Source: Paenibacillus sp. FSL R10-2734
Lineage (GTDB): Bacteria; Bacillota; Bacilli; Paenibacillales; Paenibacillaceae
Assembly: GCF_037963865.1 (NCBI RefSeq)
Contig: NZ_CP150170.1
Location: 5,332,001 to 5,396,000 of the forward strand
Length of the DNA stretch: 64,000 nucleotides
Reading direction: 5' to 3'
In this document: positions 36,137 to 44,769 of the stretch, in pieces
Layout: the number at the start of each line of letters is the position of its first letter
Position numbering within the stretch: position 1 is the stretch's first letter
Position numbers and translations under genes: made by a program
The notes under the pieces: model-generated
Databases searched by the model: none
What the model saw: the letters and a program-made list of their open reading frames with translations, nothing else
What the model was told of the DNA's origin: nothing

Positions 36137-37862
36137 CAAGGGGAACCACCTCCTTCTCACTTGTTACAGGAATATGCAGTATAAAAGTCATACCTTCATC
36201 TGTTCGTGCTTGCGCCGTCAGCCGTGCCCTGTAACCGTAGAGTACCTGCAGCCGACGCGCCGTGTTAACCAGTCCAACACCTTTTTCTGGCCAAAGGGTC
36301 TCATCTTCAGTTCCTTGTAGGCGGCGGTTGAGGCGCTGAAGCTTATCGTCTGGCATCCCGCGGCCATTATCGCTGATGCTGATCCTCAGCATATCCTGTT
36401 CAAACGACGCTTCGAGCCGAATAGCTGGATTCGCCGGACGTGCGGAGAAGCCGTGACTGATGGCATTCTCTACAATAGGCTGCAGGAGCAACCTTGGTAG
36501 CATAACAGCTCCCACCTTCTCATCCAGCACGCATTCAAAATCGATATCGAGTCGGTTGCGGATCTGCATCACCTGCACGTAGCTTCCAAGCACCTTGCAT
36601 TCCTCAGCCAGCTCAAGCGGCTTGTCAACATGAACATACACGCGTAGCAGCTTCATTAGCGCATCAATCATCGAACCATGGTTCTCGTCACCACTTAGCA
36701 GCAAATCCACTTTAATAGAGTTGAGGGTATTCAACAGAAAATGAGGCCGGATTTGCGCCGCCAGCGCCTGAAGCTCTAGCCGCCTTTTCTCCTCCTGCTC
36801 ACTCTCTACCTGAATCAAGAGCTGATTCATATCATCTAGCATCTGATTGAAGGCGCTGGATAATACCGCCACCTCATCCTTGCCTTTGACAGGTATCCGC
36901 ACAGAGCGGTTGCCTCCTACATATTGCTTGACGCTTGAACGCAGCAGGCTGATCGGCTTATTAATATAACCGGCCCAGAGCATAGACAGAATTAGAAACG
37001 CCAAAAAGAACAAGCCGACAATCGAAATCGAGACCAGAAACTCCCGGTAAATATGACCGTCGATAGAGTTACGCGGCGTCATACTGGTCAGCAGCCATCC
37101 TACCTTCGGAATGCGAACCTCGCTAACTAGGAAAGGCCCCTTCTTCGCTGGATCAGTTTCACCCATGAATGCGATACTTCTTCCCTTCTGATCAGCCAGT
37201 GAGAGAATGTTGGCGTTATTGCCCGTATCCAGCAGGTTACGAAAATAATGACTCGGTATTCCAACGTATAGTGTCGCCAGCTTTTGTTTATTAAGCGGAT
37301 CACTAATAAATCGCACAGCATAATAATAATCCGGAGCAGCGGTGTCACTACCGTAAGGAAACCATTGCAATGATATCTTTTCCTGATCATTCAGCTTACC
37401 GCTTTCTTGCAGAAGTTGTTTCGGCACTTCGGCGAAGGTCGGACTATTCTGATTGCCGATAAGAATCCTATTCTCACGGTTGACCAGCATAATCTGCAGA
37501 TCTGCATCCAATGATTGAACGGACAATATATTAGCCGCAGATTTCAGTTTATTGTAGTGGGTGTACACTCCATAGTTCTCGAAATCCGCGGCGGTTTTTA
37601 AGTAGCGCAGGCTTTCCAGCACTGCTGGATCATATGCCTCGGAGAAATAGACCGAGACAAACGAGATGCTGTCTACTGTTTTTTCGATCTGATTGGCGAT
37701 GACCTTCAACGTCTCCTCATTGGAACGTGCAATTTTATCACTCACATTATCCCTTACGGAGGTATATGACCAGAAGGTAACCACAATAAAAGGCAGCAGG
37801 ATCAGGATCAGGAACGTGAACTGCAGTCTACGATGGAAAGAAAAACGGCTTAACCATTTCAT
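36117..37862 (-). CDS. YesM-type sensor histidine kinase
   Basis: A 581-residue membrane kinase: a helix near residues 15-33, an extracellular sensor domain to about 275, a second helix (SISIVGLFFLAFLILSMLW), HAMP, then the His_kinase and HATPase domains. The phospho-acceptor is H374 in QIRPHFLLNTLNSIK, a slight variant of the usual QINPHFLYNTLN. The N-box LLLQPIVENAISHGF and the G-box DNGRGMPDD are intact. It pairs with the YesN-type regulator downstream and probably senses an oligosaccharide. Confidence 0.92.
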   Translation of the reverse strand: MKWLSRFSFHRRLQFTFLILILLPFIVVTFWSYTSVRDNVSDKIARSNEETLKVIANQIEKTVDSISFVSVYFSEAYDPAVLESLRYLKTAADFENYGVYTHYNKLKSAANILSVQSLDADLQIMLVNRENRILIGNQNSPTFAEVPKQLLQESGKLNDQEKISLQWFPYGSDTAAPDYYYAVRFISDPLNKQKLATLYVGIPSHYFRNLLDTGNNANILSLADQKGRSIAFMGETDPAKKGPFLVSEVRIPKVGWLLTSMTPRNSIDGHIYREFLVSISIVGLFFLAFLILSMLWAGYINKPISLLRSSVKQYVGGNRSVRIPVKGKDEVAVLSSAFNQMLDDMNQLLIQVESEQEEKRRLELQALAAQIRPHFLLNTLNSIKVDLLLSGDENHGSMIDALMKLLRVYVHVDKPLELAEECKVLGSYVQVMQIRNRLDIDFECVLDEKVGAVMLPRLLLQPIVENAISHGFSARPANPAIRLEASFEQDMLRISISDNGRGMPDDKLQRLNRRLQGTEDETLWPEKGVGLVNTARRLQVLYGYRARLTAQARTDEGMTFILHIPVTSEKEVVPLDESDAD

Positions 37863-37943
37863 GATGTGTCCACCTTATCCTGTAATTTAGAATCAACGTC
37901 CCTATTATAATCCAAAATCGCTGCCACCTTATTGCACATTTCG

Positions 37944-39308
37944 TTATTTCTTATTAGCTTGAACTACCTTTTCCACTTCCGCAGTCATTTCATTCTTAAC
38001 TTCATCAAAATTGCGGTTATCCAGGATAAAGCTGGCAAATCCATTCTCTACAATCGCTTTCAATTCACTGCCATAAGGAACACTGAAAGTATCCGGCATT
38101 TGAATACGTGGATCGAACAACGTCTTAGATAACGAGGCAGTGTCGATCAAATTTTCATTTTCACCAAAGAAGCCCTTAATTAGTTCTGCACCATCCACGC
38201 CCTTGAAGGCTGGGATATCTTTCGTATATTTGTATGCTTCCTTTGACATCCAACGAATGAAATCATAGGAGGCTTCCTTGTTCTCCGATTTCGCACCCAT
38301 CGCAAGTCCGCCACCGGAAATATTCGTCATCCCAATCTCCTCCGTACCCACGGAGCGCGGCAGCGGAGCATACATCGTCTGGAACTCATGCGGGAATTTC
38401 TCCAGATTCAGCGCCGCTCTAACAGCATAGCTTGGTACAGCAAGCATACTAGCATTTCCGGCAAAAAACTGCTGCAGCACATGATAGTTTGATGCAAGCA
38501 CATCGGCATACGGTTGGGCACTCTTATCTTCCTGCTCCATAGCACGACGGAGATTGAAGAAGTACTCGAAGGACGGATCATCGAAAATAGGTTTCAGATC
38601 AGCTGACAACTGAGGATTAGGTTTCTCAGTGTAGGCGATGATGTTAGGATATTCACCCCATGTGTGGAAATAGGTTCCGAAATGCTCAGGAGTCGTTAGC
38701 TTCTTAGCAAGCCCGCGGAAATCATCCCAAGTCCAGCCCATTTCAGGTAAGGACAGACCCGCTGCCGCCAGATGATCTTTGTTGAAGATCGTCATCCACT
38801 GTGTGGAGCCTGGCAGAATGCCGTATACTTTATCATCCAGCTTCAAAACCTTGGTATACTCATCCTCCGGTTTAATATTCTCCTGCTCAAAGAAAGAGTT
38901 AAGCGGTTCCACAACTCCGCGTGAAGCACGCTCCAGAAGTTCATCCTCATTACCGGTCATGAATACATCGACCACTTCTCCACCGGCAACCAGAATATCC
39001 AGCTTCTTCATGAATTCGGTGCTGTCACTGTTCTGAACCAGTGATTTATACTCTACTTCCACTTTATCCTGAGATTCATTATACGCCTGAACGGCTTGGT
39101 ATACAGGCTCTTCCGGCTTGTCAACCTTGAACGTGTAGAACTTGATCTTCACTTTGCCCGCTGGTTTGTCTGTACTGCTGTCGGCAGTAGCCGGATCGGC
39201 TTTAGCTGGTGCATCGGTTGCGGCTGCATTGTTGCCGTTATTCCCGCCGCACGCGGTTACGGAGAGCATGAGAAGCATACTGGCTAGTGCTAATGATAGT
39301 TTTTTCAA
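37944..39308 (-). CDS. ABC sugar-binding lipoprotein (CUT1)
   Basis: A 454-residue solute-binding lipoprotein. The signal peptide KKLSLALASMLLMLSV ends in the lipobox LSVTAC, so the mature protein is lipid-anchored. A low-complexity linker (about residues 22-50) is followed by a family-1 binding-protein fold (IKFYTFKVDKPEEPVYQAVQAYN). The ligand is probably an oligosaccharide. Start is TTG 39308 with a GGGGG site about 7 bases upstream; the frame extends to 39344, which would overlap the -10 box. It works with the permeases at 39450 and 40495; the ATPase is not in this window, as is common for MsmX-type shared ATPases. Confidence 0.9.
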   Translation of the reverse strand: MKKLSLALASMLLMLSVTACGGNNGNNAAATDAPAKADPATADSSTDKPAGKVKIKFYTFKVDKPEEPVYQAVQAYNESQDKVEVEYKSLVQNSDSTEFMKKLDILVAGGEVVDVFMTGNEDELLERASRGVVEPLNSFFEQENIKPEDEYTKVLKLDDKVYGILPGSTQWMTIFNKDHLAAAGLSLPEMGWTWDDFRGLAKKLTTPEHFGTYFHTWGEYPNIIAYTEKPNPQLSADLKPIFDDPSFEYFFNLRRAMEQEDKSAQPYADVLASNYHVLQQFFAGNASMLAVPSYAVRAALNLEKFPHEFQTMYAPLPRSVGTEEIGMTNISGGGLAMGAKSENKEASYDFIRWMSKEAYKYTKDIPAFKGVDGAELIKGFFGENENLIDTASLSKTLFDPRIQMPDTFSVPYGSELKAIVENGFASFILDNRNFDEVKNEMTAEVEKVVQANKK

Positions 39309-39342
39309 ATCAATTCCCCCTTGATTTATTTGCTGCAGGCTC

Positions 39343-39399
39343 ATTATATAATCAAAGTCTCGCGCACACCGTGTACAGCTTTGCGGTGTACGCGTACAC
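39343..39399 (-). promoter_or_regulatory. promoter and palindromic operator of binding-protein gene
   Basis: On the minus strand TATAAT (39348-39343) precedes the TTG start by about 34 bases; the -35 region (CGGTGT) is poor. Further upstream, GTGTACGCGTACAC (39386-39399) is a perfect 14-bp palindrome, and a second GTACAC half-site lies 15 bases away; ACACCG and CGGTGT also form an inverted pair. A poor -35 next to such a site suggests activator control, perhaps by the YesN-type regulator. Confidence 0.6.
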
Positions 39400-39449
39400 T
39401 TTTTTGACCTTCGGATTTAAGCAGCACTACCCTGCTCAAAGAACTTACT

Positions 39450-40286
39450 TCACCCCTTTACTCCACCTATAGCAATCCCATCGATAACTTGCTTCTGCAG
39501 TGCTAAGAACAGTATTAGCAGCGGCAGAATGGCGGCTACGGATGCCATCATCATGACGGAGATCTGTGTGCCGAACTCTTCCTTGAAGAATTGCATACCC
39601 AGCGGAATGGTATACAGCTTGGTCGAATTCAACATAATCAGCGGACCCTGGTAATCATTCCACGTCCAGATGAACTTGATAATACCCACGGTTGCCAGTA
39701 TCGGGCGGCTTAACGGCAGAACAACGCTCCAGAAGATCCTGAAGAATCCTGCGCCGTCCAGCTCGGCAGCTTCCAGCATATCATTATGAATGCCTATCAT
39801 GAACTGACGCAGCAGGAAGGTGAAGTAACTGGAGAACATCCCCATTAGTATTAGAGATGCATGTGAATCGTAGAGCCCCAGTTCCTTAATCATAATATAG
39901 CGCGGAACGAGCGTTGCCTGCTCTGGAATCATCATGAAGGCCAGCATCAAGGTGAAAATCAGGGATCTGCCCTTGAAATTGAGCTTGCCAAGCGCATAAC
40001 CGGCCATGGCCGAAATCACAATTGTTGCGATGGTTGAAATCAGGGCAATCTTAAGCGAATTCATATAAAATAATCCAAAAGCAACATCGCCCATCCATAC
40101 CGCCTTAAAGTTAGCGATCAGATTCCAGTCCTTAGGAATCCATTGAATCGGGAAGGTCCAGACATCCTTTTCCGTCTTGGAGGCGGCGGACAGCATCCAG
40201 ACCAGCGGCATCAGAAAGAATACCGAGAGCAGAGCGAACAAGGTCGTAAATATCAGATTGCCGGGCTTAAATTTTCTGTTTGTCAT
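39450..40286 (-). CDS. carbohydrate ABC permease (MalG-type)
   Basis: A 278-residue six-helix CUT1 permease. The EAA loop reads EAAELDGAGFFRIFWSVVLPLSRPILATV near residue 185, the site that contacts the ATPase. It ends with the typical IDGIAIGGVKG tail. Partner of the MalF-type permease gene, from which it is separated by about 200 bases containing MITE-like copy 1. ATG 40286 follows AAAGGAA. Confidence 0.93.
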   Translation of the reverse strand: MTNRKFKPGNLIFTTLFALLSVFFLMPLVWMLSAASKTEKDVWTFPIQWIPKDWNLIANFKAVWMGDVAFGLFYMNSLKIALISTIATIVISAMAGYALGKLNFKGRSLIFTLMLAFMMIPEQATLVPRYIMIKELGLYDSHASLILMGMFSSYFTFLLRQFMIGIHNDMLEAAELDGAGFFRIFWSVVLPLSRPILATVGIIKFIWTWNDYQGPLIMLNSTKLYTIPLGMQFFKEEFGTQISVMMMASVAAILPLLILFLALQKQVIDGIAIGGVKG

Positions 40287-40322
40287 TGCATGAGTTCCTT
40301 TCGCCGTAGACTAATAATGCGA

Positions 40323-40497
40323 GTTCAAAAAGTCTGGTTTTCAGCACCGAGAAGATTGGATGAAGGTAGAAACTGAGGAGCGGAGCGTAGTGTAAGCTAC
40401 GTGAGCACCGGAAGTTTCGCCTGAATTCAATATTCGATGTCGAGTTAGCTTCTCGGGATACTTCGTGATTAAAGGCGGACTTTTTGAACTACCTCTA
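40323..40497. mobile_element. MITE-like hairpin element, copy 1
   Basis: A 175-bp non-coding element. Left end GTTCAAAAAGTCTGG and right end CGGACTTTTTGAAC form a terminal inverted repeat. Inside, CCGAGAAG pairs with CTTCTCGG, GAAACT with AGTTTC, and CGTAG/CTACG sits at the apex, so the whole element folds into one long hairpin. It is about 90 percent identical by eye to copy 2 at 42876-43051. It begins or ends directly at the stop codon of the MalF-type permease gene. Confidence 0.8.
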
Positions 40498-41433
40498 ATA
40501 ATGGACTTTGCGGTTCTGTGTCATCCAAGTAATCGAAGTTACCAGCATAATGATGAGGAACAGCACCCAGGACATCGCTGAGGCATAGCCCATTTTGAAG
40601 CGTTCGAACCCTTCCTCATAAATCTGGTACACAATGACCGTACTCGAATAGTTGGGACCGCCGTCCGTCAGGAACTTGATCATATCGAATATTTTAAAGG
40701 ATGAAATCGTGCTTGTAATTGCTAGAAAAAAAGTGGTCGGGCCTAGCAGCGGTAGCGTAATACGCCGGAACTGTCCAATCCCGCTAGCACCGTCAATTGT
40801 TGCGGCTTCATACAGCTCTTCTGGAATGTTCGTCATACCAGCCAGAAAGATGATGATCTGATAGCCAAGCAGCTGCCAGACGTAGATAATCATTATTGCA
40901 ACCAATGAGAAGCTGGTATCAACCAGCCAGCGTGGTGGTTCGGATAATCCGATCTGCATCAAAATCTGGTTGATCGGTCCTTTAGACGGATGATAGAGCG
41001 CCTGCCATACGGCGGCAATGGCTACCGTTGAACAAATGTAGGGTACGAAAAAAGCCACTTTAAAGAAGGTTTTGGCATACAGCTTCTTATGGATCAGCGC
41101 CGAGAGCACAACCCCCAGCAGCATCGTGACTGGCACTGTACCGATTGTAAACAGTACATTATTCTTCAGTGCCAGTAAGAAGCGGTTATCTCTAAACAGT
41201 TCTATGAAATTGTCCAGACCGACAAAATGGATCGCGGACAAGCCTCCGACCAAATTCCATTCCGTCAGACTCAAGAAAAGGCTGAACAGAAGTGGGAATA
41301 CGGCGATTACCAGCATTCCGATTACTTCAGGAGCGATAAAGAGCCAACCGGCCAGCTGCTCCCGTCTTTTGCGTGTCCAGTAGATTTTAGTTGGTGCCCC
41401 GGCTGTCTTCCGGGTAACGGCAGATTCACTCAT
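40495..41433 (-). CDS. carbohydrate ABC permease (MalF/UgpA-type)
   Basis: A 312-residue six-helix CUT1 permease with the EAA loop EAATIDGASGIGQFRRITLPLLGPTTFF near residue 215. An N-terminal tail of about 25 residues precedes helix 1 (LFIAPEVIGMLVIAVFPLLFSLFLS). Its ATGA start overlaps the stop of the FAD gene at 41430, so it is translationally coupled to that oxidoreductase. This is direct evidence that the flavoenzyme belongs to the transport unit. Confidence 0.93.
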   Translation of the reverse strand: MSESAVTRKTAGAPTKIYWTRKRREQLAGWLFIAPEVIGMLVIAVFPLLFSLFLSLTEWNLVGGLSAIHFVGLDNFIELFRDNRFLLALKNNVLFTIGTVPVTMLLGVVLSALIHKKLYAKTFFKVAFFVPYICSTVAIAAVWQALYHPSKGPINQILMQIGLSEPPRWLVDTSFSLVAIMIIYVWQLLGYQIIIFLAGMTNIPEELYEAATIDGASGIGQFRRITLPLLGPTTFFLAITSTISSFKIFDMIKFLTDGGPNYSSTVIVYQIYEEGFERFKMGYASAMSWVLFLIIMLVTSITWMTQNRKVHY

Positions 41434-42806
41434 TGCATTCTCTCCCCTGCGGTTTCAGCATGTATTTCCGGCAAATAGCCGCCTTCTTCCCTGAGACGCC
41501 CACGCAGCCTTGCCACATCAACGGCATGAACGTCGCCGCCGGTATGTCCTACGGCTAGCGCTGCAGCAAGTCCGGCTGCTTCTCCCATCGCCAGGCATAC
41601 CGGCATCACCCGGACACTGCCCAGCACCCTGCGGTCGCAGGAGATAGAACGTCCTGCCACCAGCACATTGCGCAGTCCGCGCGGTGTAAGGCAACGGTAA
41701 GGAATGCCGTGTGATTCTCCCGGCCCGTACAGCGTGATGGCTAGGCCAGATCCTTCACCACTCTGTTGCTCCTTCTGCGTGCCGTGCACATCAATAAAGT
41801 AGCTGTTGCGGCATATCTCATCATCAAAGCTTCTACGGGAAATGTAGTCTTCCGCTGTCAGGATGTAATCACCGATAATCCGCCGCGACTCCCGCGTTCC
41901 GATCAGCGTACCAGTACTCATAACTACCGCATTGCCGAAGGCCGCGGGATGGACAGCAGCGAGCATATCCCGGTAGGCAGCCGCCATCTTGCGTCCCTCT
42001 ACCATTGCTTCCGAAACTGAGAAGGGATTCGTGTTATCAACTCCCCAGAGATGTCCGGCATTGAAGCCCACAGCACGCGGAGCTACCATGTTGTTGCACA
42101 GATGGGTGTCCGGTATTGCCGGGTATTCCCCTGACCGAACCACCTCGTGTATCGGACTATGTGGGTTCTCCGCATGCAGTTTCGGACCATTCAAATAAGC
42201 GTAATCATCCACGTTGCCAAGAATGAAGCAATGTGTGGCTGGCTGAAGCTCGCCGGTCTCTTCGTCGCCTTTACGGTACTCGGCTCCCGCCCATGCAGCA
42301 ACATCGCCATCCCCCGTGCAATCGACATATACGGCTGCTCGGAATGCCTGTAGACCACCTTTATTCAGGAGCAGCAGCTCCGTGATATTACCTGCTTCAT
42401 CTCTCTCCACATCTGCCAGCATGGTCAAGAACAGGATATGTGCCCCCGACTCCGTTACGAGATCGTCGTAGACACGTTTGAGCTTCTCCGGTTCAATCGG
42501 CACCCAATCCATCGCGTCTTCCTGCACATGCGGCATTTGCGCTTTTAAAGTATGGAATACCTTGGCTGCCAGACCGCGGTAGACTAGCTTCTCTTTGTCA
42601 GAGAATGGGCACCAAGCTGGCACAAGGCCGGAGGTTCCCATTCCGCCTAGACTGCCAGTCGCCTCGACCAACAGTGTCCGAGCCCCTTCTCTTGCAGCCG
42701 CGGCCGCGGCGGTACAGCCCGCCGGTCCGCCTCCGATTACTATAACGTCGTAGGAGGAATTCAGCGGGATCTTTTTACTTTTCAGCGTATACGTATCGTT
42801 CTCCAT
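41430..42806 (-). CDS. FAD-dependent oxidoreductase (PF12831), paralogue 2
   Basis: A 458-residue flavoenzyme closely related to the product of 33077-34429. YDVIVIGGGPAGCTAAAAAAREG at about residues 19-41 binds FAD; VEATGSLGGMGTSGLVPAWCPFSD, VPIEPEKLKRVYDDLV and GSVRVMPVCLAMGEAAG recur in both. It is first in the FAD2-permease-permease unit and overlaps the permease start by four bases. ATG 42806 has GTGAGGG about 7 bases upstream; the open frame reaches 42881, but that extension enters the MITE-like element. GC content and codon use look higher than in flanking housekeeping genes, by eye only. Confidence 0.83.
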   Translation of the reverse strand: MENDTYTLKSKKIPLNSSYDVIVIGGGPAGCTAAAAAAREGARTLLVEATGSLGGMGTSGLVPAWCPFSDKEKLVYRGLAAKVFHTLKAQMPHVQEDAMDWVPIEPEKLKRVYDDLVTESGAHILFLTMLADVERDEAGNITELLLLNKGGLQAFRAAVYVDCTGDGDVAAWAGAEYRKGDEETGELQPATHCFILGNVDDYAYLNGPKLHAENPHSPIHEVVRSGEYPAIPDTHLCNNMVAPRAVGFNAGHLWGVDNTNPFSVSEAMVEGRKMAAAYRDMLAAVHPAAFGNAVVMSTGTLIGTRESRRIIGDYILTAEDYISRRSFDDEICRNSYFIDVHGTQKEQQSGEGSGLAITLYGPGESHGIPYRCLTPRGLRNVLVAGRSISCDRRVLGSVRVMPVCLAMGEAAGLAAALAVGHTGGDVHAVDVARLRGRLREEGGYLPEIHAETAGERMQ

Positions 42807-42875
42807 ATGGCCCTCACTTTCCCGGTGGATGACCCTCATTCCGTTAAGCCGTCCACCACTTTCTATAAAGTACGT

Positions 42876-43051
42876 GTTCAAAAAGTACGGTTTTCAGCAC
42901 CGAGAAGATTGAATGAAGGTAGAAACTGAGGAGCGGAGCGTAGTGGAAGCTACGTGAGCACCGGAAGTTTCGCCTGAATTCAATATTCGATGTCGAATAA
43001 TCTTCCCCGAGCTACTTCGTGATCAAAAGCGGACTTTTTGAACTACCTCTA
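42876..43051. mobile_element. MITE-like hairpin element, copy 2
   Basis: Starts GTTCAAAAAGTACGG and ends CGGACTTTTTGAACTACCTC, in the same orientation as copy 1. Internal differences are few; the right stem carries small changes (CTTCCCCGAG against CTTCTCGG). It lies directly upstream of FAD paralogue 2. The gap 42807-43353 otherwise holds a weak hairpin (AACCGTCCTT with AAGAACGATT, 43160-43203) and repeat copy B. Confidence 0.8.
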
Positions 43052-43260
43052 TAAGCCAATTTTAGCAAGAGACTTTTACGAGTACGGTATAGCTTTCATA
43101 CGCCTTGATGTGTATTATTTTGACCACCTGCCACTTCCTGCGAATGCAAAAAACCGTCCTTCAGGAGTTGGAGGTATCAGCCCCATCTCATAAAAGAACG
43201 ATTTTTAAATGTATCTATTAAAATAGTCCATGAGCCGGCTTTCTCAGCACATAGATACAG

Positions 43261-43351
43261 AAAAAAGGATACAGCCGCGAAGTATCCTTAGAGAAAATTG
43301 CGGCCGTGCCCTTTGCTGCTATCTTACGCAAATTCACAGAAATTGTTTCAT
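43261..43351 (-). repeat. repeat copy B with terminator hairpin, end of M14 gene
   Basis: Minus strand: AAGGGCACGGCCGC pairs with GCGGCTGTATCCTT, followed by a run of T. Together with the GTAAGATAGCAGC flank it is the second copy of the repeat at 30828-30918. It starts within 3 bases of the stop of the M14 peptidase gene. Confidence 0.85.
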
Positions 43352-43353
43352 AA

Positions 43354-44562
43354 TTATTTCACATTGGATAGTATCGTTCCCAAAATCAGACCCGTTTCTA
43401 GCGCCATATCCTCAAAATCTGCCAGTGGCAGCGGATTTTTGCCGATCCCCAGTTCTACTGTAAATCCGGGTTTGCGAAAGGTCTGAATGAACCAATCCTT
43501 ATATCCAGCATCACTGCCGGTTAATTCGACCGCCCGATAGCTGCTCGCAGCGGCCAGCTGTACTGCTAATTCGCGACTTTCGGAAGGCTCATACCCCCGG
43601 TAATTCCAGTAAATCTCCCCCCCTTGGCTATGCAAAGACACTGCGGCTTCTCCGGGCACTCTCTCAGCAAGTGCTGCCAGTGCTGCTGCTTCGGGTTCAC
43701 TAAGCGCCTCAGGGCCACTGTAATCACGCGGAGAGGGCAATAACACACCACGTCGTTCCCGTTCCTCTTCCCAATGAGCAGGGAATTGATCCCCGAGATC
43801 CACCCCGCGTATATTAGCTTTCCAGTGCCGGAAACTGCGCCGTCCCCCATTCCATTTCATTAGGTCAGCATAATAAGGGTGGCCTGGCAAAGCACCTTCC
43901 TGCACTAACTCCACGCCGTCAGGATTAGCCATTGGTACAGCCCATAGGGTCCAGTTATTGTACCATTCCTCCGGTCGATGGCCATTCCATGCCAATCCTT
44001 TAGCATAAGCTGCTGCGTATTCTTCTATGAACGACATCAGGCAAGGTGAGGTCAGCCATTCATTAGCATGTAGAGACGCGTTAACATGCAGATGACGGGT
44101 TCCATTGCCTATTTTCAGCACATGAATTGGTTTACCAAGTACACTGTTGCCAATCGGATGTGCTTGTATAAACGGATATTGTGCGAGCAGACTGCTAATA
44201 TCGTTCTCAATATCAACCGGGCCATATTCTCCACGCAAGAATACCACTCGTTCAGAAATCGGAGGTGGAATGACGAGCACCTTTCCCGGTGTACAGTAGC
44301 GCTTGGAGGTCACACCTGGATTAAGCTTTTCTAAATCATCTAAACAAACATTGAATAATGAGGCTATGCGTTCAGGATCGTCTCCTTCTTGCACCGCATA
44401 CCTTTTACGTGGCGAAGACGGAAGAAATAAAACCTGACCCGGATATAAATAAGACTGTCTCCCAGCCCATGGATTACCTTGAATGACATGCTCAGGGGTT
44501 AATCCATGCAGGGCGGCAATTCGGCTTACGGTATCTCCCCTACTTGCAATATATTGTCGCAT
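43354..44562 (-). CDS. LysM-M14 gamma-D-glutamyl-L-diamino acid endopeptidase
   Basis: A 402-residue cell-wall or spore peptidase. Two LysM domains (about residues 2-48 and 53-98) bind peptidoglycan; residues 115-400 are an M14 zinc carboxypeptidase domain. Zinc ligands are H165, E168 (SLHANEW) and H311 (SLHSQGG); the catalytic glutamate is E370 (FTVELGIG). Closest known types are Bacillus YqgT and Lysinibacillus endopeptidase I, which cut gamma-D-Glu to meso-diaminopimelate. There is no signal peptide, as in spore-associated members. ATG 44562 follows GAGGATGAG. Confidence 0.9.
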   Translation of the reverse strand: MRQYIASRGDTVSRIAALHGLTPEHVIQGNPWAGRQSYLYPGQVLFLPSSPRKRYAVQEGDDPERIASLFNVCLDDLEKLNPGVTSKRYCTPGKVLVIPPPISERVVFLRGEYGPVDIENDISSLLAQYPFIQAHPIGNSVLGKPIHVLKIGNGTRHLHVNASLHANEWLTSPCLMSFIEEYAAAYAKGLAWNGHRPEEWYNNWTLWAVPMANPDGVELVQEGALPGHPYYADLMKWNGGRRSFRHWKANIRGVDLGDQFPAHWEEERERRGVLLPSPRDYSGPEALSEPEAAALAALAERVPGEAAVSLHSQGGEIYWNYRGYEPSESRELAVQLAAASSYRAVELTGSDAGYKDWFIQTFRKPGFTVELGIGKNPLPLADFEDMALETGLILGTILSNVK

Positions 44563-44685
44563 TAGGTCTCATCCTCTCGGCCTTAAATTGCTGATACAGC
44601 GATTCAAAATTAGCAGCATACAGCACTTAACTTTATTGTATGCAAGCCCCACTACTCGGCATGAAGGAGAAATGAATCACAACAA

Positions 44686-44726
44686 GAAAATAGGCTGGGA
44701 ATTATGCTTCCCAACCTATTTCATTA
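44686..44726. terminator. terminator after racE
   Basis: AAATAGGCTGGGAA pairs with TTCCCAACCTATTT around ATTATGC-type loop; A-run on the left serves the minus-strand racE gene. Confidence 0.85.
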
Positions 44727-44769
44727 CACTCCATGGAGTTTGTCCCTATTCAATTCAACATTGCTCTGC

